Positions 35,041 to 43,052 of a stretch of DNA of 64,000 nucleotides are shown here, piece by piece. The first letter of the stretch is position 1. Each line of letters opens with the position of its first letter. A program made the translations under genes and the position numbers. The stretch lies in the NCBI GenBank assembly GCA_020634565.1, contig JACKBN010000006.1, positions 1 through 64,000 of the forward strand. Reading direction: 5' to 3'. The notes beneath the pieces are model-generated. The model saw only the letters and a list, made by a program, of their open reading frames with translations. It did not search any database and was not told where the DNA came from. Source of the stretch: Ardenticatenaceae bacterium. Lineage in GTDB: Bacteria > Chloroflexota > Anaerolineae > Promineifilales > Promineifilaceae.

Positions 35041-36417
35041 CTAGGCGTCGGCGAGGAGGCGATCGATGGCCGTTGCCAACTGCGCCAAATTGCGTACCAC
35101 ACTGACTGAATCACACACCGGATAATATTCCAGCATGTCACTGTCGCCGGTGCCCCATTGGCGCTGATGTTCCGGGTTTAGCCAGACCAGCCGCTTGGCC
35201 CGGCGCTGCAAATCCTTCATCAGGTCAATGCGCGGCGAGTTAAAGTTGTTGCGCCCATCCCCCAAAATGACGACGGTAGTACGGCCGTCTACGGCATCCA
35301 TGAACTTTTTGCTAAACGTGTTTAAGCTGTTACCCAAATCGGTAGCATAGTAGCCTGGAGGGATGTCATACAGCACCGCTGTTACGGCATCGGCGGCGCG
35401 GCTGCCCGATAAGGTCACGCTGATTTCCTGCATGTCGGAGTTGAAGGCGAAGCTGCGCGCTTTGGCTACCTGGTCTTGCAGTTCATACGTCAGACGCAGC
35501 ATAAATTCCGCTACGGCACGCATCGACGTAGACACGTCGCAAATGAGCACCAGGCTGGGCTTGAGCTTCTTTTTCCTGAACTTTAGCTCAATCGGCACAC
35601 CGCCGTTTTTCTGGTTGGCGCGAATGGTGCCCTTTGAATCAAACTTACCCTTGTTGCCCCGCTTGCGCCGCAGCGCGGCTCGGCTGCGCATTTGGGTCAC
35701 CAGCCGCTGTACTTCTTTGCGCAGCTGGTTCGCATCTTCTTCGGTAAGGGATTGCAGGGGCTTGTTCATCAGGTCAGAACCATGCAAATCATCGGCGCGA
35801 TTGGCCCGCTGTTCGGCGATTTGCTGCCCTACCTGCTGGGCGACCTGCTCTTCTAGCGCTTCCCGGTTGGCATCTACCACGCCCATTAGCTTTTCAATCG
35901 CTTCCTGGCTCATGCCCATCTCTTGCAGCTTTTGGTACAGCTCCTGCATTTGCTCTTCTAGGTGGGCAAAGCCCATCTGCTGCAACATGCGGCGTGTCAC
36001 CCAACGGGCTTCCTGCGGGCTGTTGGCCCATTCGACGCCTGCGCGGCGTGCCATTTCTTCTAGCTCTTCTTTGGTGGGACCTTCGCCGCTGGAAAGCCAA
36101 TCGAGCAGTTGCTGCATACGGCCGCTTAACGCACCTAGCGCCATCTGCATCATTTCTTGCTCTTCCGGGCTCAAATCCTCCATTGCATTTTGCAAAGGGG
36201 GGCCGCCGCTGCCAAAGTAAAGCGGAAACAGTTCCTCGAAGGCGGCAAAGTCGTCGGACTCTTTAATGAGGGTGGCGCGCAGTGAGGAGCGAAACACCTC
36301 TTTGTTGGTGATGCCCAGCGTTTCGACGGCATGTAGCGCATCCACCGACTCCGCCAGGGAAACACGCACGCCAGCGGCGCGCAGCCCTCGTATGAATTCT
36401 ACAATTCGGTTATCCAT
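35041..36417 (-). CDS. CoxE-type von Willebrand factor A protein
   Basis: 458 residues. The N-terminal half is helical (MDNRIVEFIRGLRAAGVRVSLAESVDALHAVETLG..., with acidic LxxL segments). The VWA domain begins near residue 280: LVLICDVSTSM supplies the MIDAS DxSxS, and VVILGDGRNNFN provides a further acidic site. It ends WLNPEHQRQWGTGDSDMLEYYP. CoxE proteins work with MoxR ATPases in maturing metal cofactors or complexes; the ATPase is the next gene upstream in the operon. No CO dehydrogenase gene is present here. Confidence 0.87.
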   Translation of the reverse strand: MDNRIVEFIRGLRAAGVRVSLAESVDALHAVETLGITNKEVFRSSLRATLIKESDDFAAFEELFPLYFGSGGPPLQNAMEDLSPEEQEMMQMALGALSGRMQQLLDWLSSGEGPTKEELEEMARRAGVEWANSPQEARWVTRRMLQQMGFAHLEEQMQELYQKLQEMGMSQEAIEKLMGVVDANREALEEQVAQQVGQQIAEQRANRADDLHGSDLMNKPLQSLTEEDANQLRKEVQRLVTQMRSRAALRRKRGNKGKFDSKGTIRANQKNGGVPIELKFRKKKLKPSLVLICDVSTSMRAVAEFMLRLTYELQDQVAKARSFAFNSDMQEISVTLSGSRAADAVTAVLYDIPPGYYATDLGNSLNTFSKKFMDAVDGRTTVVILGDGRNNFNSPRIDLMKDLQRRAKRLVWLNPEHQRQWGTGDSDMLEYYPVCDSVSVVRNLAQLATAIDRLLADA

Positions 36418-36525
36418 TTGCTTTCTCCGAATTTCGGTAATGTCGCTAAGCGACCGCTTCGCGTACGGTGGTCGGTGAACGGTAATCGGTTTACGGATTA
36501 CCGCTTACGGATTACCGATTATAAC
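36418..36525. repeat. GGTAATCGG / TTACGGATTACCG tandem units between the MoxR and CoxE-type genes
   Basis: The intergenic piece carries several variants of TTACGGATTACCG and GGTAATCGG (about 36470-36522) and ends next to an ACGGCCGT at 36524. It resembles low-complexity dispersed repeats rather than a coding stretch. Confidence 0.5.
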
Positions 36526-37441
36526 GGCCGTATCGTCCCCCATCGCTGCCGCCCATCATGCGGCGGGCTTTTTGCACGTCGGATTCGTACTTTAGCAAAA
36601 CGGTGAGGGTGTTGGTGAGCGTCTTTTCGTCGATTGAGTTGGCATTGAGCGTGACCAGGGCGCGGGCCCAATCCAGCGTTTCGCTGATGCTGGGCATTTT
36701 GCGCAAATCCATGTTGCGCAGCTGGGTAACCACGGCGACGGCCTGCTGCGCCAGCTCTGGCTTGAGGTCCGGCACCTTGAGGCGCACAATTTCTAGTTCG
36801 GCATCCTGGGTGGGGTAATCCACATGCAGGTAGAGGCAGCGCCGCTTGAGCGCTTCACTGAGCTCGCGGGTGTTGTTGCTTGTGAGCAGCACCATCGGCT
36901 GGTGCTTGGCGGTAATGGTGCCCAATTCCGGCACGCTCACCTGAAAATCGCTCAGCACTTCCAGCAGGAATGCTTCAAATTCCACATCAGCGCGGTCAAT
37001 TTCATCAATGAGCAGCACGACGGGTTCGTCGGCGGTCAGGGCGGTGAGCAGGGGGCGGGGGAGCAAGAAGTTTTCGGAGAAAAAGACATCTTCTTCGTCG
37101 GCCAGCCGGTTGGCGGCTTCGGCCAGGCTGTTCACATCCCCCAGGACGTTGCGCAGCGTATCGCGCAGCAGCTGGGTGTACAACATCTGCTTGGCGTACT
37201 CCCATTCGTACAGTGCTTTGCTTTCGTCCAGCCCTTCATAACATTGCAGGCGAATGAGCGGCATTCCTGTAGACAAGGCCCACGCTTTGGCCAGCTCTGT
37301 TTTGCCTACCCCGGCTGGCCCTTCGGCCAAAATGGGTTTGCAGAGGGAATGAGCCAGGTAAACAACGGTGCCTATTTCTTCAGAAGCGATGTACTGCTGT
37401 TGGCCTAGCCTTTGGCGCACATCGGCAATATCTTTGAACAT
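36512..37441 (-). CDS. MoxR-family AAA+ ATPase
   Basis: About 309 residues from ATG 37441, preceded by GGAGAAAAC. Walker A GPAGVGKTE (about 41-49), Walker B VVLLIDEIDRAD (about 140), sensor-1 VLLTSNNTRELSEALKRRC. MoxR proteins remodel or load partner complexes and usually work with a VWA protein, encoded next. Both are on the minus strand with a short repeat-filled gap, so they form an operon. Confidence 0.9.
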   Translation of the reverse strand: MFKDIADVRQRLGQQQYIASEEIGTVVYLAHSLCKPILAEGPAGVGKTELAKAWALSTGMPLIRLQCYEGLDESKALYEWEYAKQMLYTQLLRDTLRNVLGDVNSLAEAANRLADEEDVFFSENFLLPRPLLTALTADEPVVLLIDEIDRADVEFEAFLLEVLSDFQVSVPELGTITAKHQPMVLLTSNNTRELSEALKRRCLYLHVDYPTQDAELEIVRLKVPDLKPELAQQAVAVVTQLRNMDLRKMPSISETLDWARALVTLNANSIDEKTLTNTLTVLLKYESDVQKARRMMGGSDGGRYGRYNR

Positions 37442-37604
37442 GCTGTTTTCTCCATTTTTAAATAACAAGCAACGGCCGTTTCTCAACAAAAAGTTTAGAT
37501 GGGCTGTTTATTGAATCGGTGCAGATGGTACTCAATAGCATCTGTACAACAGGTTCATTGTAAGATGGTTTGGGGAAATCGTAAAGATCGTTCTAGGAAA
37601 CAAC

Positions 37605-38480
37605 TCATGTTGGCGGCAAGGTGTGCGTCAGGCTGTAGCTGCTGCTGGTGTGGCGAAAACCGAGGCTTTGGTAAAGGTGTACGGCCGTTTCGTTCGTGGC
37701 CCATACGCCCAACGTCACCGTTTGCACGCCCCGATTTTGCAGAGCTTGCAGCAGGCTGGTGAGCAGGAAACGGCCGTAGCCCAGACCCTGATTCTGCCGC
37801 ACAATGCCAATCGGCTCAATTTCTGCGACGGTTGGTTCGGGAAAATGCAGCCAGGCAAAACCAATTGGCGTTGCGTCGCTGACCAGCGTCCACAGTTCAT
37901 CGCTTGGTTCCCAGGTGGCGGACACTTCGGCGGCAGTGTATGGCTGGAACCAGGGCGTGTGGGCAAAGCAGCGTTCGTATAGTTGGGGCAGGGTGCGTAC
38001 GGCCGTATCTCGCGCCACTTTTTGCAGTTTGGCGGACAGGGTGGATGGGCTGAAAACGGCCGTTGCCACATTCTCCAGCTGCATCGTCCACTCCTCATGT
38101 TCCAGCTCAAACTGGTGGTGCTGCAAAAAGTGGGACGCCGGGCTGGCAAGACCATCTGTGGTGAAGGTGATTTGCTGGATGTCTGTTCCGGCTACAGCCT
38201 GCTGCACCGCCTGCCACAAAAAACTGCCTGCGCCCTGCCTCTGAAACCGGGGTGCGATGCCGCCTGCCAGCTCAAACAGGTGGGGCAGGCCGGGCAGCGG
38301 CAGCAGCGCTGCATAGCCGATGGGCTGGGTTTGTTGGGTGATGGTCCAGAAACGGCCGTCTATCTGTTGGCTGCGAATGGCTAATATGGGTTGGGCCGAT
38401 TGGGAAACGGCCGTAGCAATTGCCAGCAGCGGATCCACATCGCTAATTTGGGGTGGGCGAACAATCCAGGCGTTCTTCAT
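37605..38480 (-). CDS. double GNAT-domain acetyltransferase
   Basis: About 291 residues from ATG 38480 (MKNAWIVRPPQISDV; an upstream start is possible). Two GNAT halves are seen. The first has GGIAPRFQRQGAGSFLWQAVQQ (the R/QxxGxG/A acetyl-CoA loop); the second has GIVRQNQGLGYGRFLLTSLLQAL and NETAVHLYQSLGFRHTSS. It probably transfers acetyl from acetyl-CoA to a small molecule or peptide. Its coding DNA is dense in ACGGCCGT (six copies). Confidence 0.85.
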   Translation of the reverse strand: MKNAWIVRPPQISDVDPLLAIATAVSQSAQPILAIRSQQIDGRFWTITQQTQPIGYAALLPLPGLPHLFELAGGIAPRFQRQGAGSFLWQAVQQAVAGTDIQQITFTTDGLASPASHFLQHHQFELEHEEWTMQLENVATAVFSPSTLSAKLQKVARDTAVRTLPQLYERCFAHTPWFQPYTAAEVSATWEPSDELWTLVSDATPIGFAWLHFPEPTVAEIEPIGIVRQNQGLGYGRFLLTSLLQALQNRGVQTVTLGVWATNETAVHLYQSLGFRHTSSSYSLTHTLPPT

Positions 38481-38499
38481 ACCGAATTGTACAAGTTTC

Positions 38500-38528
38500 T
38501 TGACCCATCTGCCGCAGAATGATAGAAT
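38500..38528 (+). promoter_or_regulatory. sigma-70-type promoter of the tRNA-Glu gene
   Basis: TTGACC (38500-38505), 17 bases, TAGAAT (38523-38528). The mature tRNA begins 10 bases further on. It lies just upstream of the divergent GNAT gene start (38480). Confidence 0.85.
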
Positions 38529-38538
38529 TTTGCCCGTT

Positions 38539-38611
38539 GCCCTCATCGTCTAGGGGACCAGGACGTAGCCCTTTCAAGGCTAAGACCGGAGTTCGAATCT
38601 CCGTGAGGGCA
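38539..38611 (+). tRNA. tRNA-Glu (anticodon TTC)
   Basis: Acceptor GCCCTCA (38539-38545) pairs with TGAGGGC (38604-38610), and the discriminator is A38611. The anticodon loop CTTTCAA (38571-38577) has TTC at 38573-38575. The T-arm reads GGAG-TTCGAAT-CTCC. No CCA is encoded. A promoter lies before it and a terminator right after, so it is a single-gene transcript. Confidence 0.97.
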
Positions 38612-38613
38612 CA

Positions 38614-38650
38614 AAAGAAGCATCACCAATTTGGTGGTGCTTCTTTTTTT
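38614..38650 (+). terminator. rho-independent terminator after tRNA-Glu
   Basis: AAGAAGCATCACCA (from about 38615) pairs with TGGTGGTGCTTCTT (from about 38632), followed by a T-run. One G:U wobble. Confidence 0.9.
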
Positions 38651-38661
38651 TCTTACTAGCC

Positions 38662-39582
38662 TTACTCTGCGTAGATAATAAATCCATCCGGCGCGTCAAA
38701 AACCATCGCTTCGGTTGTGACGATGATGTTGGATTTCACCTCGCGCACCGTCTCATCATCCATCTTTAGGCTAAGTGGATGGGTCATGACGGCAACATAG
38801 CCATCCCCATCTTTTACATAGCTTACTTCCTGGTTGGCATACTGGTCGCATTCAAACCGGCCGATAACATCTGGATTCTCCATATCTGAATCGAAGGAGC
38901 CAAGAACAACCACCGGCGAATCGCTATCCTTCAGCTCGCCAATCATAATGATGCTGGCCACACTGCTGTTCGGAATGAGCATTCCCTGGCAAGCGGTGAG
39001 GTTAAACGTTAAGCCCCCTTGAATAATGAGGCTATCTTTAATGGGTGCCTGCGTGTATGCCATTGCCGCGAAAGTAATATCGAACGGCACTTCGGAGAGC
39101 AAATTGGCGCTGGGTGCCCCGCTATTAACAACAACGCTTTTCAGGTTAGGGGAAAATGCCCAGAATGGGAGCCCACAAGGATAAAACAAACCTTCTTCCC
39201 ATTCCGATTCCAGGGCACAGGTGTTGATGCTGCCAGAGCCAGTTAGCCCAAAAGATTGCGTTGCGCCAAAGCTGAACTTGCTACCTGTCACCTTTAGCGT
39301 GCCACTGGCAAAGATGATGAATGGCTCTTTGCTCTGGACCCAAAGCAGTGCATCTTCAACAACCTCTAATTGGCAGGTAACCCCAGCTTCATTGCTATCA
39401 GCAAATGGGTGAACATCACACTTCACACTTTCAACCGCCACTTCGATATCAGGGGTTGTGCCTTTTTGGTCCTGAGACAAATCCTGACTCATAAAGGCAG
39501 TTGTGTTTTCAGAAGCCTCACTTAACCCACAGCCAACCGCAAATAGGGCAAGGATCACAAATAGCAAAGAAATACGTTTCAT
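38662..39582 (-). CDS. exported lipoprotein, unknown
   Basis: About 306 residues from ATG 39582 (MKRISLLF; AGGAGAC upstream). The lipobox FAVGC has its Cys at about 18. The mature part is beta-rich with several Cys (CDVHPFADSNEAGVTCQ, INTCALESEWEEGLFYPCG, LTACQG). No domain is recognised. It is convergent with the tRNA gene and stands alone. Confidence 0.7.
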   Translation of the reverse strand: MKRISLLFVILALFAVGCGLSEASENTTAFMSQDLSQDQKGTTPDIEVAVESVKCDVHPFADSNEAGVTCQLEVVEDALLWVQSKEPFIIFASGTLKVTGSKFSFGATQSFGLTGSGSINTCALESEWEEGLFYPCGLPFWAFSPNLKSVVVNSGAPSANLLSEVPFDITFAAMAYTQAPIKDSLIIQGGLTFNLTACQGMLIPNSSVASIIMIGELKDSDSPVVVLGSFDSDMENPDVIGRFECDQYANQEVSYVKDGDGYVAVMTHPLSLKMDDETVREVKSNIIVTTEAMVFDAPDGFIIYAE

Positions 39583-39898
39583 GTTAATGCAGTCTCCTAA
39601 TTCATTAAAATTGGTTACAGCGATTTGTTTTTCATGCAAAAGCGGAGCTGGTTTCTCCCACGTTTGCTTGAGCCAACCATAGAGAAACCTCCCTTCGGCC
39701 TCAAAGTGCGTCTTATGGTTTCTTGATTAGACAAGATGCAGGATACAGCCGCGCCGATCCATTAACGATCCAAACTGGGTTGCTATAAAAGTAAAAGATA
39801 GGCAAGGTTTAGGGGGCGGTTATTTGTTGATTTTCGTCAAGCGTGCAGCGGACGAGTATGATAGCCAGCCTTAATGAACTTTTTCCCAGGAGCATTTG
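39583..39898. other. intergenic region between divergent genes, nothing recognised
   Basis: About 300 bp between the lipoprotein and the MDR oxidoreductase gene. A TATAAA at 39784-39789 is the only -10-like element, and its -35 is poor. A TGTAACC on the minus strand (39612-39618) lacks the CGTC partner of the ECF promoters. Confidence 0.4.
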
Positions 39899-40921
39899 AT
39901 GACCTCTCCTCAAATTCCCGAACAAATGACGGCCGTTCTGCTTGAATCGTACGAGGGTGCGGCGGGGCTGCGCGTGGTGCAGCGTCCCGTGCCCCAGCCA
40001 GGGCCACAGGATGTGCTCATCCGCGTGGCCGCTGCCCCGATTAACCCATCTGACCTGAGCTTTTTGCAGGGACGTTACGGCTTCCAGAAGACGCTGCCTA
40101 CCATTCCCGGCTTTGAAGGGTCCGGCACGGTGGTGGCTGTCGGCCGTGAGACTGGCTTGATGGGGCGCTTTTTGCTGGGGCGGAGCGTGGCCTGCGTGAC
40201 TCAGCAGCACGGCGAGGGGCTGTGGGCGGAATATGCCGTTACCTCGGTGAACTACGCCCTGCCGCTGGCGGGTGCGGTGGGTTTGGAACAGGGAGCGATG
40301 TCGGTGGTGAATCCGTTAACGGCCGTTGCCCTCATCGACAGTGCTAAAAAAGAGGGCCATAAAGCGGTGCTAAACACCGCTGGAGCCAGCGCCCTGGGGC
40401 TGATGCTGCACCGACTGGGTCAGCAGGAAGGGATCGAAGTCGTCAACATCGTGCGGCGGGCGGAGCAGGTAACCCAACTCAAGCAGCAGGGCATGCGCAC
40501 AGTGCTCAACAGCAGCAGCCCCACCTTTGCCGAAGAACTGCGTGACCTGTGTCACGGGCAAAAAATCCGGTTGGCGTTTGACGCCATCGCCGGGGAAACA
40601 CCGCAGCAATTGCTGGCTGCCATGCCCGACCACAGCCGGGTGACGGTGTACGGCAATCTGGCACAGCAAGACGTGGCGCTCAATTCCGGCGGGCTGATTT
40701 TTCAGGACAAGTCGGTGGATGGCTTCTGGCTAACGCGCTGGGTGGGGCAGAAGAACTTCTTGCAGAGTCTACTAATGTGGCGGCGGGCGCAAACGCTGCT
40801 GCTCTCCGCACTCAAAACCGAGGTGCGCGCGCGCTACCCGCTGGCCCAAGCCCCGCAGGCGGTTGCTGAATACGAGGCAACGATGTCTGGCGGCAAGGTT
40901 TTGTTGGTGATGGGGGATTAG
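39899..40921 (+). CDS. MDR-superfamily (quinone oxidoreductase-like) zinc-independent alcohol dehydrogenase
   Basis: About 340 residues from ATG 39899, with AGGAG 6 bases before it. N-terminal GroES-like fold (QPGPQDVLIRVAAAPINPSDLSFLQGRYG, PGFEGSGTVVAVG) and a Rossmann domain (AVLNTAGASALGLMLHRLGQQEGIEVVNIVRR). Catalytic-zinc ligands are absent, so it fits the NADPH:quinone reductase-like branch. The substrate is unknown. It stands alone. Confidence 0.88.
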   Translation: MTSPQIPEQMTAVLLESYEGAAGLRVVQRPVPQPGPQDVLIRVAAAPINPSDLSFLQGRYGFQKTLPTIPGFEGSGTVVAVGRETGLMGRFLLGRSVACVTQQHGEGLWAEYAVTSVNYALPLAGAVGLEQGAMSVVNPLTAVALIDSAKKEGHKAVLNTAGASALGLMLHRLGQQEGIEVVNIVRRAEQVTQLKQQGMRTVLNSSSPTFAEELRDLCHGQKIRLAFDAIAGETPQQLLAAMPDHSRVTVYGNLAQQDVALNSGGLIFQDKSVDGFWLTRWVGQKNFLQSLLMWRRAQTLLLSALKTEVRARYPLAQAPQAVAEYEATMSGGKVLLVMGD

Positions 40922-41020
40922 GGGGGAACGGCCGTAACTGGCAGTAGTTGGCATCATTTTTCATAGATTTGGCATCCTGCGCTGCGTAAACTAACGAAAA
41001 GTTTATCTGCGGAGGAACCC

Positions 41021-41386
41021 ATGCTAACCAATCCCGATATCCTTTTCCGGCTCATGCTTGCTCTCTTCTTGTGCCATGAACTGGACGCTATTCGACACCA
41101 TGAATGGCGGCTGTTTGCCTTCATTAACCGTCTGAATGATGATGCGGCGTATGCGGTATTTGCCGTGCTGCACATTCCGATCTTTTTGCTGTTTCTCTGG
41201 TTTGTGGCCCGGCCTGCCACCTGGTTTCACATCGCCGCTGATAGCTTCGCCATCATCCACTTGGGTCTGCACACCTGGTTTCGCAGCGATCCTCGCTACG
41301 AGTTTCACGGGTTTGTGTCTCATTTGTTTATTGGGGGAACGGCCGTTTGCGGCGCTGTTCATCTGCTTCTCTTGCTCGTTCGCTGA
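41021..41386 (+). CDS. small four-helix membrane protein (DUF6713-like)
   Basis: 121 residues with hydrophobic helices and the motif LCHELDAIRHHEWRLFAFINRL near residue 20, plus two further His-rich spots (HIAADSFAIIHLGLHTWF). The HELDAI..EWR signature fits the DUF6713 family as I recall it, with moderate confidence. GGAGGAACCC is an excellent ribosome site. It ends 100 bp before the TetR gene. Confidence 0.6.
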   Translation: MLTNPDILFRLMLALFLCHELDAIRHHEWRLFAFINRLNDDAAYAVFAVLHIPIFLLFLWFVARPATWFHIAADSFAIIHLGLHTWFRSDPRYEFHGFVSHLFIGGTAVCGAVHLLLLLVR

Positions 41387-41424
41387 AAAGCAAAACATGG
41401 TGGAGAAACTCGTGCAACTTTCTT

Positions 41425-41467
41425 TTGACAAAAATAGACCGATCGGTAAAATTAAACCGATTGGTCT
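41425..41467 (+). promoter_or_regulatory. TetR-gene promoter overlapped by its operator
   Basis: TTGACA (41425-41430), 16 bases, TAAAAT (41447-41452). Across it lies the palindrome TAGACCGATCGGT - 8 bases - ACCGATTGGTCTA (41435-41467) with one mismatch. That is the size and symmetry expected of a TetR-family operator. The regulator starts 18 bp downstream, so it probably represses itself and the hydrolase gene behind it. Confidence 0.88.
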
Positions 41468-41484
41468 AAATTGAAGAGAGAATA

Positions 41485-42087
41485 ATGAGCTACATCAAAT
41501 CAGAAGAAACGAGAAACCGCCTGTTAAAAACGATGTCTTATCTGCTGCGCACGCAAGGATTCCACGCTACTGGCATCAGCCAGGTGATAGAGGAAAGCGG
41601 TGTGCCCAAGGGATCGCTCTATTACCATTTTCCTGAGGGCAAGGTGGAGCTGGCGGCAGCGGCCGTGCATCTGGCCAATGAGCGCATTATGCTGTCGCTG
41701 AATGAGATGGTGGCCACCACGCCTGGTCCCATTGAAGCGATTGAGCTGTTTTGCGATTACTACATTGAGGAAATGAACCAGGGCAATTACCGGCGCGGCT
41801 GTCCCATTGCCACCGTCACGTTGGAAACGGCCGCTTCTATAGACCCCATCCAGATCGAATGCAAAACCAGCTTTGATGACATGATCAACCTGTTTACGGC
41901 GCTGTTGGCAGCCGAGGGTGTGGCTCCTGAAAAAGGGCGCGAACTGGCGCTGTTGACGATTGCCGCCATTGAAGGGGCGTTGATTTTGTGCAAGGCGCAG
42001 CGCAGTACCGAGCCGCTGGTTTTGGTGCGGGATAATCTGGCCACGCAGCTCCGCGCGGCTTTGGGAGAGAACCATGCTACAGCCTGA
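41485..42087 (+). CDS. TetR/AcrR-family regulator
   Basis: 200 residues. The N-terminal helix-turn-helix reads TRNRLLKTMSYLLRTQGFHATGISQVIEESGVPKGSLYYHFPEGKVELAAAA. The C-terminal ligand domain (about 70-200) has GCPIATVTLE, as in the LmrA/YxaF-type group. It binds the palindrome at 41435-41467 (inference). Its end overlaps the start of the hydrolase gene by 14 bp, so the two are cotranscribed. Confidence 0.92.
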   Translation: MSYIKSEETRNRLLKTMSYLLRTQGFHATGISQVIEESGVPKGSLYYHFPEGKVELAAAAVHLANERIMLSLNEMVATTPGPIEAIELFCDYYIEEMNQGNYRRGCPIATVTLETAASIDPIQIECKTSFDDMINLFTALLAAEGVAPEKGRELALLTIAAIEGALILCKAQRSTEPLVLVRDNLATQLRAALGENHATA

Positions 42088-42952
42088 GTTAATGAGCCTG
42101 CAAATTGAGTCGTTGACGATTCCGGCTGGTGATGGCTTTTCGTTAGCCGCAACGCGCTACCAGCCAGCGCAAAATCCAACCAACACGGTGGTGGTGATTA
42201 GCTCAGCAACGGCCGTTCCCCAACGCTATTACAAACATTTTGCTACTTTTTTGGCTGAGCAGGGATATACGGCCGTTACCTATGACTATCGTGGCGTGGC
42301 TGGTTCCAAACCGACTTCCCTGCGTGGATTTACGGCCAACGCCCGCGATTGGGCGTTGCTGGATATGGCTGGCGTCATCGACTGGGTGCAAAACGTGGAA
42401 CGGCCGCAGCGGCTTTTTCTGGTGGGCCACAGCTACGGCGGGCAAACCGCCGGGCTTCTGCCCAATTCTGATGGCGTCGCGGCGATGGTGACTTTGTCCT
42501 CACAAAGTGGGCATTGGCGCTTGCAGGGCGGCAACCAAAAATGGCCGGTTTTCTTGCACGTTCACCTCACGTTTCCGGTTTTGTGTGGCTTGTTTGGCTA
42601 CATGCCGTGGAGCAAATTTGGCCCGGCGGAAGATTTGCCCAAAGGCGTGGCGCTGGAGTGGGCACGCTGGTGTCGTCAGCCGGGGTATCTGCTGGATGAT
42701 GAATCGCTGCCGCTAGAGCGTTACCAACAGTTTCAAGCGCCAGTGCTGGCCTACAGCATCGACGATGATGATTGGGGCACCGCGCGCTCGGTGGATGCGA
42801 TGATGCGTGCTTACCCCAACCTGACCCGCCGCCACATCGTGCCCCAGGAACACGGGCTAACTTCCCTCGGCCATTTTGGCTACTTCCGCCCCAAATCCAA
42901 AGCGCTCTGGCCCGATGTTGTCGAGTGGCTGGAACAAGCCGCTCCGCTTTAG
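42074..42952 (+). CDS. alpha/beta-hydrolase fold protein, TetR-regulated
   Basis: 292 residues with oxyanion strand VVVISSATAVPQRYYKHFATFLAEQGYTAVTYDYRG, nucleophile elbow GHSYGGQ (about 119-125), and an extra helical cap between residues 150 and 210. The late YSIDDDDWGTARSVD (acid) and PQEHGLTSLGHFGYF (His) complete the triad. It resembles the YheT/COG4757-like predicted hydrolases. GGAGAGAACC precedes the ATG inside the TetR gene. The substrate is presumably related to the TetR ligand. Confidence 0.85.
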   Translation: MLQPELMSLQIESLTIPAGDGFSLAATRYQPAQNPTNTVVVISSATAVPQRYYKHFATFLAEQGYTAVTYDYRGVAGSKPTSLRGFTANARDWALLDMAGVIDWVQNVERPQRLFLVGHSYGGQTAGLLPNSDGVAAMVTLSSQSGHWRLQGGNQKWPVFLHVHLTFPVLCGLFGYMPWSKFGPAEDLPKGVALEWARWCRQPGYLLDDESLPLERYQQFQAPVLAYSIDDDDWGTARSVDAMMRAYPNLTRRHIVPQEHGLTSLGHFGYFRPKSKALWPDVVEWLEQAAPL

Positions 42953-43004
42953 TCTGTTTGGGCATTTCTCTTCCCTGCCATACAATTTGAATCACTGCTA
43001 ATGC

Positions 43005-43042
43005 TTGCCATTAGCAATTAACCATTCACTATTTACCATTAC
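43005..43042. repeat. TTAACCATTCACTATTTACCATTA-type dispersed repeat
   Basis: Iterated ACCATT(C/T)AC(T/C)ATTTACCATTA lies before the LLM gene. The opposite-strand version (AATGGTAAATGGTGAATTGTAAAT) is at 53763-53797. Confidence 0.55.
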
Positions 43043-43052
43043 GGAGGGTGTT

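Noticed and set aside
35363..36220. 285-residue plus-strand ORF
   Set aside because: Antisense to the CoxE-type gene; composition of Ser/Arg/Cys typical of a shadow frame.
39612..39618. Third TGTAACC element (minus strand) as a possible ECF promoter
   Set aside because: No CGTC at the 15-base spacing seen in the two real elements.
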